A stretch of 64,000 nucleotides of DNA, from positions 62,001 to 126,000 of the forward strand of contig JAUYMU010000061.1 of NCBI GenBank assembly GCA_030698405.1, given 5' to 3'. The DNA is from Bacteroidota bacterium. Its GTDB lineage: Bacteria > Bacteroidota > Bacteroidia > Bacteroidales > Prolixibacteraceae. Positions 16,167-24,048 of the stretch are shown here, one piece after another (the first letter of the stretch is position 1; each line of letters begins with the position of its first letter). The translations under genes and the position numbers were made by a program. The notes under the pieces were generated by a model. That model was not told the DNA's origin. It saw nothing but the letters and a program-made list of their open reading frames with translations, and made no database searches.

Positions 16167-16882
16167 TTAAATATTGGTTTTAGTGAATCAAGGAAATCAT
16201 CTTTTAAAAGAGAGAAGAACAACTCCTTTTCGGAGTCATGAGCTGATTCAACTTCAGTTTTATAATCAATTATAAATTTTGCATCTGGATAATTTCTTGA
16301 TGTATCTATATCGATTATTGAACCAACTATTGGTCTGCCGTTCACAATGTGATTAACATTATTTGCTATGTGAACTGTATTTGTAAAATCGTTCTTTAAA
16401 ATTTCTGTTCTAATTAATGTATTATCACACTTATGCTCATTATCATCAATACTTAGTGATAATTTTATACTTGAAAATATATCAGCTTCAAAAAAATTAA
16501 CATATCTAACTCCCAGTCGAATCACCTGAGTTATGATGTTCAGACTAAATAATTTTTCTAAGAAAATACAAATATGGGTTGAATAATCAGCCCATCCAAC
16601 GTATGGTACAGATGAACTAATCGCAATTACATCCGGTCCAATTTGAACAGAAAACCTATCATTATGTAATTTGTAATGAGGTTTAAATTTAAAGTTCGGG
16701 TCAATATCTCTTAATTGATCAGGGATCTGAAGTATTGGCAGTTTTTCAACATGTGGATTGTAATCCTTTTGAAAAAGGTTATATATCATTCCAAAGACAG
16801 CATTTGGAAAAAGATTCGAAATGAATCTAATTTCCACAACTGTATCTATAATTGGACAATTTTCAATCTTGTGTGGGAGCAT
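16163..16882 (-). CDS. TIGR04255 family protein, first gene of cassette
   Basis: 239 residues. The opening NCPIIDTVVEIRF, then FSVQIGPDVIAISS, YVGWADYS and VIRLGVRYVNFFE match the pattern of TIGR04255, a sporadically distributed family of unknown function (recognised from memory). It leads a three-gene operon joined by 4-base overlaps. Strongly AT-rich compared with the amidase and PepSY genes on either side, so probably acquired. Sporadic distribution and cassette form suit a defence or conflict system, which is inference. Confidence 0.75.
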   Translation of the reverse strand: MLPHKIENCPIIDTVVEIRFISNLFPNAVFGMIYNLFQKDYNPHVEKLPILQIPDQLRDIDPNFKFKPHYKLHNDRFSVQIGPDVIAISSSVPYVGWADYSTHICIFLEKLFSLNIITQVIRLGVRYVNFFEADIFSSIKLSLSIDDNEHKCDNTLIRTEILKNDFTNTVHIANNVNHIVNGRPIVGSIIDIDTSRNYPDAKFIIDYKTEVESAHDSEKELFFSLLKDDFLDSLKPIFK

Positions 16883-16901
16883 GTGAATTTTTAATAATTT
16901 T

Positions 16902-16909
16902 CAAATCTA
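16902..16909 (-). promoter_or_regulatory. -7 box of the TIGR04255 cassette
   Basis: TAGATTTG on the minus strand, 20 bases before the ATG at 16882. It gives the cassette its own promoter. Confidence 0.5.
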
Positions 16910-17140
16910 AGGCATTTTTATGAAATGTAATACTATACAACTGTCAAAACAAAAAATATTTAACGAAGTTTAAGAAATACAAACTTTAGTTTCACGTCAT
17001 CGGTTCAGAGTACTCAAGTATTTTTTCAACCTGCACTTTCTGGCTCAATATACGAATCGTCTGATCAATAGGACGTTTAGAAAATTTAAATTCAGAATAA
17101 GTATGAATAGTTATTATATAGCCAGCTATCTATTCTGACA

Positions 17141-18709
17141 TTACTTTTCGTTCAAAAACCCCGGCGCTTTGCGGTGTTTGGTGGCTTGTTCGAAAGCAAA
17201 CGCCAATTTGATCAAAGTTGGTTCGCTCCATGCACGGCCAAAGAACGAAATTCCGACCGGCAAACCATGAACATATCCTACCGGAACGGTAATGTTGGGA
17301 TAGCCCGAAATGGCCGCAACATCCGAACTTCCGCCTCCAAAATGATCGCCGTTCACCCAATCGATCGTCCATGCCGGCCCGTTCGTTGGTGCAATCAAAG
17401 CATCCAGCTTGTGTTCATCCATTAATTTATCGATGCCTTCCTCCCGTGTTAGTTTTTTTGAGTTTTTCAGTGCTTCCAGATAAACGGGATCTTCCAATCC
17501 GGTAGTTTTTTCAGCCGTTTCAAATATTTCCTGACCAAACCATTTCAATTCTGTTTCGGCATTATTTTTATTGAATTCAATCAAATCGGCCAATGTCTGA
17601 ACCTTCAAACCCGTCCTGGTTTTCAGGTAAGCATTCATATCCGCTTTAAATTCTGAAATCAACACCTGCCATTCAGCACTTCCCCATTCTTCCCGCTTTT
17701 CAAATTTCAGGTTCTCAACGATGATCGCACCAACGTCTTTCAAAATTTGAATCGCATCAGCCATCAATTTGTCAACTTCAGTATTGAATCCAAAATAGTC
17801 GGAAGCAATACCAAACCTGGCATTCTTTAACCCGTTCACATCCAAAGACTGTGTGTAATCCTGGACATTTTCAGCCAGCAATCCCAGCAAAACAGCGGCA
17901 TCCGAAACGGTTCGCGCCATTGGCCCTGCCGTATCCTGACTGTGCGAAATCGGAATGATCCCGTCGCTACTCCACAAACCGACAGTTGGTTTTATGCCCA
18001 CAATTCCGTTAATTCCTGAAGGGCAAACAATCGAACCATCGGTTTCTGTGCCGATTCCAATCGCACACAAATTGGCTGAAACTGCAGCACCGGTTCCTGA
18101 ACTCGAACCGCAGGGACTTCTATCGAGGCAAAACGGATTACGAACCTGCCCGCCTCTTCCACTCCATCCGCTCGACGATTTGGTTGAACGGAAATTCGCC
18201 CATTCGCTGAGGTTGGTTTTGCCCAAAAGAACAGCACCGGCTTTGCGTAATTTTTGAACGATAATAGCATCGTCGGGAGCCGGACTTCCAACCAAAGCCA
18301 GCGATCCGGCAGTGGTTTGCATTTGGTCGCCGGTATCAATATTGTCTTTGATCAGCACCGGAATTCCGTGCAATGGTCCGCGCAATTTACCAACCATGCG
18401 CTCGACATCCAGCTCCTGTGCAATTTTAATCGCTTCAGGATTGATCTCAATAACTGCCCGCAATTCAGGACCATTGATGTTAACCAACTCGATCCGGTCA
18501 AGGTATTTCCGGGTAATTTCTTCGGAAGTTAGTTTCCCCGAACTCATTTGCTCCTGAAGTTGGGAAATGGTCAGTTCATTCAGTTCAAAATCAGCATAAT
18601 CCGGACCTGAAGCAATTGACGATGTGGGTTGAACACATGAACTCAAAGGAGCGAGTGCAAGTGTTCCGCCACCCAAAACTGCGGTTTTAAAGAAATTTCG
18701 GCGTTTCAT
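17141..18709 (-). CDS. Exported amidase-signature family enzyme
   Basis: 522 residues. The start MKRRNFFKTAVLGGGTLALA resembles a Tat signal and ends at SSC (Cys25), so the enzyme is probably a periplasmic lipoprotein. Catalytic triad of the amidase signature family: Lys121 (GIPVLIKDNID), cis-Ser in CGSSSGTGAAVS (about 203) and nucleophile Ser226 (GTETDGSIVCPSG). It hydrolyses an unknown amide; relatives include GatA and peptide amidases, but the export signal excludes GatA. Monocistronic on this strand. Confidence 0.9.
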   Translation of the reverse strand: MKRRNFFKTAVLGGGTLALAPLSSCVQPTSSIASGPDYADFELNELTISQLQEQMSSGKLTSEEITRKYLDRIELVNINGPELRAVIEINPEAIKIAQELDVERMVGKLRGPLHGIPVLIKDNIDTGDQMQTTAGSLALVGSPAPDDAIIVQKLRKAGAVLLGKTNLSEWANFRSTKSSSGWSGRGGQVRNPFCLDRSPCGSSSGTGAAVSANLCAIGIGTETDGSIVCPSGINGIVGIKPTVGLWSSDGIIPISHSQDTAGPMARTVSDAAVLLGLLAENVQDYTQSLDVNGLKNARFGIASDYFGFNTEVDKLMADAIQILKDVGAIIVENLKFEKREEWGSAEWQVLISEFKADMNAYLKTRTGLKVQTLADLIEFNKNNAETELKWFGQEIFETAEKTTGLEDPVYLEALKNSKKLTREEGIDKLMDEHKLDALIAPTNGPAWTIDWVNGDHFGGGSSDVAAISGYPNITVPVGYVHGLPVGISFFGRAWSEPTLIKLAFAFEQATKHRKAPGFLNEK

Positions 18710-18777
18710 AAGCTTGGTGTAAATTGAAACGTCAATTTAAGAAAAGTTCTTTTGGTTCTGTAAATTCAGGAAAAGAA

Positions 18778-18806
18778 AAGTCGCTCAGGAATTTCCCAGG
18801 CGACTT
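18778..18806 (-). terminator. Candidate terminator after DUF2283 gene
   Basis: Arms AAGTCGC/GCGACTT with an inner pairing and, on the minus strand, a following TTTTCTTTTCC tract. Confidence 0.5.
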
Positions 18807-18815
18807 GTTAAAACT

Positions 18816-18848
18816 AGTCAGGGCTTCACTTGAAGTGAAACCCTGACT
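18816..18848. repeat. 33-base REP-like palindrome, copy 1
   Basis: 15-base arms (AGTCAGGGCTTCACT/AGTGAAACCCTGACT) around TGA. 30 of 33 bases match copy 2 at 19338-19370; the two flank the DUF2283/DUF4258 pair. Confidence 0.85.
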
Positions 18849-18881
18849 AAATCTAGTGAATTGTGAATATTTTAATAATTA

Positions 18882-19076
18882 TCAAGCTACTTCATAAGTA
18901 ACTCCATTTGGTTGAACCATCTTTTTTGAAGCTTCAAGAATCTCAATACCTACAATATTACCATCATCATCATAGTCTAAGATAATTCCCGGTTTATCCT
19001 CATCGCTTTCAGAGACTTTCTTTTCTGAAAACTGAATGTAAACTATATCAACTTCTTTATCATATTTTATTAGCAT
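18882..19076 (-). CDS. DUF2283 protein, antitoxin-like partner
   Basis: 64 residues matching DUF2283: KYDKEVDIVYIQFSEK, GIILDYDDDGNIVGIEILEASKK. Small acidic proteins of this family commonly accompany DUF4258 proteins. It overlaps the upstream gene by 17 bases. Probable second gene of a toxin-antitoxin-like module; activity unproven. Confidence 0.85.
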   Translation of the reverse strand: MLIKYDKEVDIVYIQFSEKKVSESDEDKPGIILDYDDDGNIVGIEILEASKKMVQPNGVTYEVA

Positions 19077-19317
19077 ACTTGTCGGTCTTTGAAGTTTTAT
19101 ATACAGTAATTATTAAGGAAGGTTTCTTCAACTCATTAATAAATACGCGGTAAAGATAGCTTTTTGAATTTTCAGTTATCAATTTTGAATAAACTTTTGT
19201 GTCAGCATCCTGAATTGCAATTGAATCTGGATTTTCAATGATTGATTTCACCTGTTCTTTCAGGATTGATCTTCGAATCATCTGATCTAAAGCATGTCTT
19301 GAAAATTCAAATTTCAT
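19060..19317 (-). CDS. DUF4258 protein, toxin-like partner
   Basis: 85 residues matching DUF4258: FEFSRHALDQMIRRSILKEQV, SIIENPDSI, YLYRVFI, LIITVYKTSKTDKY. The fold is thought to resemble RelE/ParE-type toxins. First gene of the pair, bounded by two 33-base palindromes. Confidence 0.85.
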   Translation of the reverse strand: MKFEFSRHALDQMIRRSILKEQVKSIIENPDSIAIQDADTKVYSKLITENSKSYLYRVFINELKKPSLIITVYKTSKTDKYANKI

Positions 19318-19337
19318 AATCAGTATGAATTTCTATC

Positions 19338-19370
19338 AGTCAAAGCTTCACTTGGAGTGAAACCCTGACT
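19338..19370. repeat. 33-base REP-like palindrome, copy 2
   Basis: AGTCAAAGCTTCACT, TGG and AGTGAAACCCTGACT, same orientation as copy 1. Confidence 0.85.
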
Positions 19371-19395
19371 TTGTTCTTTGCCTCTGCCTGCGCCT

Positions 19396-20448
19396 TTACC
19401 TGTTTTGATATTGTTTTTGGTAATAGCTTTGATAATCGCCACTTGTAACGTTTTCCATCCATTCGGTGTTGGCGAGATACCAGTCAATGGTTTTTTCAAT
19501 CCCTTCTTCAAACTGAAGACTTGGCACCCAATTGAGTTCTTGTTGCAGCTTGGTTGAATCAATGGCATAGCGCAAATCGTGTCCGGCGCGGTCTTTCACG
19601 TAAGTAATCAGCTTTTCGGAAGTTCCGGGTTCACGCCTGAGTTTACTGTCCATGATGCGGCACATCACCTTTATCAAATCAATGTTTGTCCATTCGTTGT
19701 GTCCGCCGATGTTGTAAGTATCGCCGTCTTTGCCCTGATGGAAAATCACATCAATGGCTCTGGCATGATCTTCAACCCACAACCAGTCGCGGATATTGAG
19801 GCCTTCGCCGTAAACGGGCAACGCTTTGTTATTCTTGATATTGTTGATAAACAGCGGAATCAGTTTTTCAGGAAACTGGAACGAACCGTAATTGTTAGAG
19901 CAGTTTGAAACCACTACCGGTAAACCAAAAGTATCGTGGTAAGCACGCACAAAATGGTCGGAACTGGCTTTTGACGCCGAATACGGACTGTGCGGATCGT
20001 AACCGGTTTTTTCGGTAAACATTCCTTCGCTGCCCAAACTTCCATACACTTCGTCGGTGGAAATGTGGTAAAAGCGTTTGCCTTCGGTATTGTCTTTCCA
20101 GATGTGACGGATGGCATTCAGTAAATTCACTGTACCGATCACATTCGTAAAGACAAATTCTGTCGGGTTGGTGATCGACCTGTCAACATGCGATTCGGCA
20201 GCAAGATGAATCACTGCATCGAATTGCCTTTCAATGAAAAGCTTCAGGATAAAATCTGCATCAACAATATCGCCCTTTACAAATTCGTAATTTGCTTTGC
20301 CCTCAATGTCTGTCAGATTCGCCAGATTTCCGGCGTAAGTGAGCTTGTCGAGGTTCACAATTTTATATTCAGGATACTTATTTACAAACAAACGAACAAG
20401 GTGCGAACCAATAAATCCGGCGCCTCCGGTAATCAGGATTGTCTTCAT
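19396..20448 (-). CDS. rfbB: dTDP-glucose 4,6-dehydratase
   Basis: Short-chain dehydrogenase that makes dTDP-4-keto-6-deoxyglucose for deoxysugars such as rhamnose. 350 residues: NAD-binding ITGGAGFIGSHLVR, AAESHVDRS, catalytic HISTDEVYG (DE dyad), YSASK (Tyr and Lys), NNYGSFQFPEKLIPL, GLNIRDWLWVEDHA. Other rml genes are absent here; galE follows the same strand upstream. Confidence 0.95.
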   Translation of the reverse strand: MKTILITGGAGFIGSHLVRLFVNKYPEYKIVNLDKLTYAGNLANLTDIEGKANYEFVKGDIVDADFILKLFIERQFDAVIHLAAESHVDRSITNPTEFVFTNVIGTVNLLNAIRHIWKDNTEGKRFYHISTDEVYGSLGSEGMFTEKTGYDPHSPYSASKASSDHFVRAYHDTFGLPVVVSNCSNNYGSFQFPEKLIPLFINNIKNNKALPVYGEGLNIRDWLWVEDHARAIDVIFHQGKDGDTYNIGGHNEWTNIDLIKVMCRIMDSKLRREPGTSEKLITYVKDRAGHDLRYAIDSTKLQQELNWVPSLQFEEGIEKTIDWYLANTEWMENVTSGDYQSYYQKQYQNR

Positions 20449-20469
20449 ATCAAACGGTTATATTAATTA

Positions 20470-20535
20470 AAGTCATTAATTGTCATTCCTGGTCATTCAA
20501 TAGTCATTAAGTTGTAAGGGAACAATTAATGACTT
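20470..20535. repeat. Phased GTCATT array inside a 14-base inverted repeat
   Basis: GTCATT starts at 20472, 20482, 20492 and 20503, one per helical turn. Outer arms AAGTCATTAATTGT and ACAATTAATGACTT are perfectly complementary. Lies between galE and rfbB. Confidence 0.7.
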
Positions 20536-20566
20536 ATTTATTCATCGATATTCAATTGCGCAACTC

Positions 20567-21592
20567 TTACTCCATTCCGCGCACCCGCTTTTCCCAGTTC
20601 CAGGCAGAAAGCAGCGTTTCTTCCAGTCCGGTTTCAGCTTTCCAGCCAAGTTCTTCGTTGGCCAATGTTGTGTCGGCCCATATTTTTTCGATGTCACCAG
20701 CCCTGCGGTCAACAATCTTGTAATTCAGCTTCACTGCGGTTGCCATTTGAAATGCATGAACCATTTCAAGAACTGAAACACCCTGACCCGTTCCAAGGTT
20801 GAAAATTTCGTACCCGTTTTCGTTCTTATTATAGATTAAACGCTCAACAGCAATAACATGCGCTTTTGCCAGATCAACCACGTTGATGTAATCACGCACG
20901 GCCGAACCATCGATTGTATCGTAATCGTTTCCAAAAACCTTCAACTCGCCACGCAATCCGGCAGCGGTTTGAGTGATAAACGGAACCAGATTGGCCGGTA
21001 CTCCCAATGGAAGTTCTCCAATTAAGGCTGACGGATGGGCGCCGACCGGATTGAAATAACGAAGCGCAATCCCTTTAATTGCAGGATTCGCAGCGATGGT
21101 ATCTTTTAAAATATCTTCATTTACTTTTTTCGTATTTCCGTATGGCGATTCCGCATCTTTACGTGGAGTATTTTCGGTAACCGGCAATTCGTCAGGTTGC
21201 CCGTAAACAGTGCAAGACGATGAAAAAACAATGTTCGAAACTCCATATTTTAACTGGCATTCAAGAAGATTGATCAACGAAACCAGGTTATTTCGATAAT
21301 ACAACAAAGGTTTTTCAACCGATTCGCCAACTGCTTTTGAAGCTGCAAAATGTATGATTGCCTCAATGTTGGGATATTTTGCAAAAAAGGCATCCACTTT
21401 ATCTGCTTCCACCAGATCGAACTGTTCAAAAGCCGGGCGGATTCCGGAAATTTTTTCAATTCCGTCCAAAACTTCAAGGCTCGAATTCGAGAGATTGTCA
21501 ACAATAATCACTTCAAAGCCTGCATTTTGCAATTCAACTGCTGTATGCGAACCAATGTATCCGGTACCACCGGTAACCAAAATTTGTTTCAT
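20567..21592 (-). CDS. galE: UDP-glucose 4-epimerase
   Basis: Interconverts UDP-glucose and UDP-galactose for polysaccharide synthesis. 341 residues: VTGGTGYIGSHTAVEL, FAASKAVGESVEKPL, SSSCTVYG, SPYGNTK with the catalytic Tyr and Lys, RYFNPVGAHPSALIGE, DGSAVRDYINVVDLA. Probably transcribed ahead of rfbB (118 bases apart). Confidence 0.95.
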   Translation of the reverse strand: MKQILVTGGTGYIGSHTAVELQNAGFEVIIVDNLSNSSLEVLDGIEKISGIRPAFEQFDLVEADKVDAFFAKYPNIEAIIHFAASKAVGESVEKPLLYYRNNLVSLINLLECQLKYGVSNIVFSSSCTVYGQPDELPVTENTPRKDAESPYGNTKKVNEDILKDTIAANPAIKGIALRYFNPVGAHPSALIGELPLGVPANLVPFITQTAAGLRGELKVFGNDYDTIDGSAVRDYINVVDLAKAHVIAVERLIYNKNENGYEIFNLGTGQGVSVLEMVHAFQMATAVKLNYKIVDRRAGDIEKIWADTTLANEELGWKAETGLEETLLSAWNWEKRVRGME

Positions 21593-21617
21593 TATTTGAT
21601 TTATTTATGTTGAGCCG

Positions 21618-21625
21618 CAAATTTA
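21618..21625 (-). promoter_or_regulatory. -7 box of galE
   Basis: TAAATTTG on the minus strand, 25 bases before the ATG. Confidence 0.5.
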
Positions 21626-21708
21626 GGAATTATCTGGTTTCCTTTAGCTTTCAAAATGAGTTAAGTTTGATTGATAATAAAATACCCCGGGTTGTTGAAA
21701 ACTTTGCC

Positions 21709-21738
21709 TTGAAGCATCGCATAATTTTCTTACTTTTG
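21709..21738 (+). promoter_or_regulatory. Promoter of the HU-CCDC81 gene
   Basis: TTG (21709-21711), 19-base spacer and TACTTTTG (21731-21738), both at consensus spacing. Confidence 0.65.
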
Positions 21739-21758
21739 ACTCTTTAAACAGGAGAAAT

Positions 21759-22673
21759 ATGGAAATAAATCAATACATAAAAGAGCTTTTGTTGCTGAAT
21801 GATTGCGTTATCATTCCTGAGTTTGGTGGCTTTGTGGCCAATTACAAACCGGCAACAATCGAAAACAATCAGTTTTTCCCTCCTACCAAAGAAATCGCTT
21901 TCAATAACAAGCTGAATTCAAATGATGGTTTGCTCATTAATTACATTTCTGAAACAGAAGGCATTGATTATTTCAGCGCAAAGCAAAAACTCGACAGTTT
22001 TGTTGAAGAAACCAACCTTAACCTCGAACGGAACCGAAATGTATTTTTCGAAGGTGTAGGCTATCTGCACTACGATTCGCGCGAAAATTTGCTTTTCGAA
22101 CCTCAATTGAGACAGAATTTGCTGGTTGATTCCTATGGCCTTCAAAATTTCTCTTACGAAAAGCTTTACCAACGGCAAATGCCAAAACCAGCATTTAAAG
22201 TTGAATACCGCGAGCCTGTTCCTGTTATTTTTCAGAAGCGCAAATTGCAAAAACTGGTGATTGCAATTCCTTTATTATTTGCGATGGCGCTCATCCCAAT
22301 TAAAAACAACAAAGTATTTCTGTCGAAATCGGACATGGGAATGTGGGAAACATTCATTCAAAGTGCTCCAGCGGTTGCAGTGCAGGCATCGGAACCAACA
22401 ACTGCTGAATATACTGCAAACATTACTGCTCCGGAACAAGTTCAATTCAATTATTACATTATCGGCGGAAGTTTTAAAAGTGAAGAAAATGCTGTTAAAT
22501 ACCTTCAACAACTAAAAGAGCAAGGTTACGACGGACAAAATCTGGGGGTATTTCATGGCTTGCACCGCATTGCAATGAAAGGTTTTGTTACAATTGAAGA
22601 TGCCCAGAAAGAACTAAACACACTGCTCTACCAAAACCCGCAGTCGGGTGTCTGGATATCTGCAAACGAATAA
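21759..22673 (+). CDS. HU-CCDC81 and SPOR domain protein
   Basis: 304 residues. Residues ~1-55 and 60-125 form the paired HU-CCDC81 domains (DCVIIPEFGGFVANYKPA; GIDYFSAKQKLDSF, GVGYLHYD). A membrane helix follows (LVIAIPLLFAMALIPI, ~170-186), then a linker and a C-terminal SPOR domain (YYIIGGSFKSEENAVKYLQ..., ~225-300) that binds denuded peptidoglycan at the division site. This architecture is typical of Bacteroidota; the protein likely links DNA or cytoplasmic partners to the septum. Confidence 0.88.
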   Translation: MEINQYIKELLLLNDCVIIPEFGGFVANYKPATIENNQFFPPTKEIAFNNKLNSNDGLLINYISETEGIDYFSAKQKLDSFVEETNLNLERNRNVFFEGVGYLHYDSRENLLFEPQLRQNLLVDSYGLQNFSYEKLYQRQMPKPAFKVEYREPVPVIFQKRKLQKLVIAIPLLFAMALIPIKNNKVFLSKSDMGMWETFIQSAPAVAVQASEPTTAEYTANITAPEQVQFNYYIIGGSFKSEENAVKYLQQLKEQGYDGQNLGVFHGLHRIAMKGFVTIEDAQKELNTLLYQNPQSGVWISANE

Positions 22674-22679
22674 TTTTTG

Positions 22680-22702
22680 AAAGCTCCGAAAGGAGCTTTT
22701 TT
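22680..22702 (+). terminator. Terminator after HU-CCDC81 gene
   Basis: AAAGCTCC, GAAA tetraloop, GGAGCTTT, then T-run. Confidence 0.9.
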
Positions 22703-22946
22703 GTTTTATGAAACTTACAGGACAAAAAGAAAGCCACTCCGAAAATCCCGAAATGGCTTTTGTAATTGAAGTATGAAAACCAGTCAAATTTTATAACCCT
22801 TTTCTCTCTTAACCTTATAAATTGACCGACTTGTAATTGTTCATGGCTTTGAGACAAACTACATGGCGTCTCTTTTCACAAAACCTGTGCCAACAATCCA
22901 GATAAAGTGATCATTTCTTGGTTTTATTTAGCCAGTTAAAACAAGT

Positions 22947-23453
22947 CTAAATCTTCCCAATCACATGAATCAGCAAATCAATCACATGACTGACATTTTT
23001 ATTAAAAACTTTTAATACATCACCCCATGTAACCGGAGCCTCATCGGTTTTCCAGCAGTCGTAGTCGGTACTCATGGCAATGGCTGCATACGGAATTCCC
23101 AGTTCATTGGCCAGAATCACTTCCGGAGCGGTTGACATATTTATCACGTCAGCTCCCCACAAACGAAACATATTTGATTCAGCGCGGGTTGAAAAGCGCG
23201 GCCCTTCGATGGTTACAACTGTTCCTCTTTCGCGGATGGCCCAAATGTTGGCTCGGTTGTTTACCTGTGTTGGAGGAATAGTATGCTGGCGCCCGTGCCG
23301 GGAAAGGATTGCAACTTCGCGGCCATTGATTGTACCGCATTTGAAATCGGAAGTTGTTGATCCGTATGGTGTGTCAATTTTCAGTTCGGTGGCATTTTTC
23401 AGGATCGCTGGATTTTCGAGACCTGAGCCACCGATGATGGCAATTTTAGTCAT
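22947..23453 (-). CDS. mtnP: Methylthioadenosine phosphorylase with internal deletion
   Basis: Relatives split 5'-methylthioadenosine into adenine and methylthioribose 1-phosphate. Ends are well conserved: IAIIGGSGLENPAI, LSRHGRQHTIPPTQVNNRANIWAI and GTVVTIEGPRFSTRAESNMF, NMSTAPEV, AIAMSTDYDCWK. Between IWAIRE and RGTVVTIEGP about 75 residues are missing in frame, including the phosphate/purine pocket segment (usually S-x-x-G-S-L) and the loop before it. Length is 168 residues instead of about 245-290. Last gene of mtnA-aldolase-mtnP, overlapping the aldolase by 8 bases. Probably inactive or altered, unless the assembly is wrong. Confidence 0.85.
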   Translation of the reverse strand: MTKIAIIGGSGLENPAILKNATELKIDTPYGSTTSDFKCGTINGREVAILSRHGRQHTIPPTQVNNRANIWAIRERGTVVTIEGPRFSTRAESNMFRLWGADVINMSTAPEVILANELGIPYAAIAMSTDYDCWKTDEAPVTWGDVLKVFNKNVSHVIDLLIHVIGKI

Positions 23454-24048
23454 TTTGATAATGGTTATAAATTTTGATAATTTCAGTTGTCGCTTCAGTA
23501 AGGTTACTGCCAAAGGCTAAAATACCTTCCCGATGCCCACCCATTACAATTATTTTTTCTTTTATTTCTGAAGCCAGCTTCCTTACTGAATAGGCCATTT
23601 CAGGAGTTCCGTATTCAATCTCGGCGGAAGTTGCCGGATAGTCGTTCAGAAGTTTTTCCCATAACCAAAGGCAGTGAATATGAACCACTGATCCTACTTC
23701 AGGAAGTGATTCGTAAACGGCAGCATGGGTGAGACTTTCGGCAGAAGCCTTTGTCATTCCTGAACAGGAAATAGTGTTTTTCTCAAAATCATATCCGGTA
23801 ACCAACGCATAATACGATTGATCAAGTTTTGCAAACTGTCCGGTTGCACTGCCGGTAATAATGAAAGATGCGCTTTCTCCGGACCTGACTGATATATTTC
23901 CGAAGCCAATTCCGTCAGGATACATACCAATCAATCCCAAAGCGTAAAGTTGGGTTCTTGCTGCTTCCAATTCTTCATAAATTTCTTCCTGAAACGAAAA
24001 ATCCTCTTGCAACCATTTGCAGTTAAATTTGATATATCCTTCTGTCAT
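23446..24048 (-). CDS. Class II aldolase/adducin family protein
   Basis: 200 residues. Zinc-site pattern of class II aldolases: SAESLTHAAVYES, VVHIHCLWLW (His-x-His) and GGHREG (third His). GFGNISVRS and FIITGSATGQ bind the phosphate. Placed between mtnA and mtnP, the substrate is probably methylthioribulose 1-phosphate: either aldolase of the DHAP shunt or MtnB-type dehydratase. The two cannot be told apart by eye. ATGA overlap with mtnA. Confidence 0.85.
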   Translation of the reverse strand: MTEGYIKFNCKWLQEDFSFQEEIYEELEAARTQLYALGLIGMYPDGIGFGNISVRSGESASFIITGSATGQFAKLDQSYYALVTGYDFEKNTISCSGMTKASAESLTHAAVYESLPEVGSVVHIHCLWLWEKLLNDYPATSAEIEYGTPEMAYSVRKLASEIKEKIIVMGGHREGILAFGSNLTEATTEIIKIYNHYQND

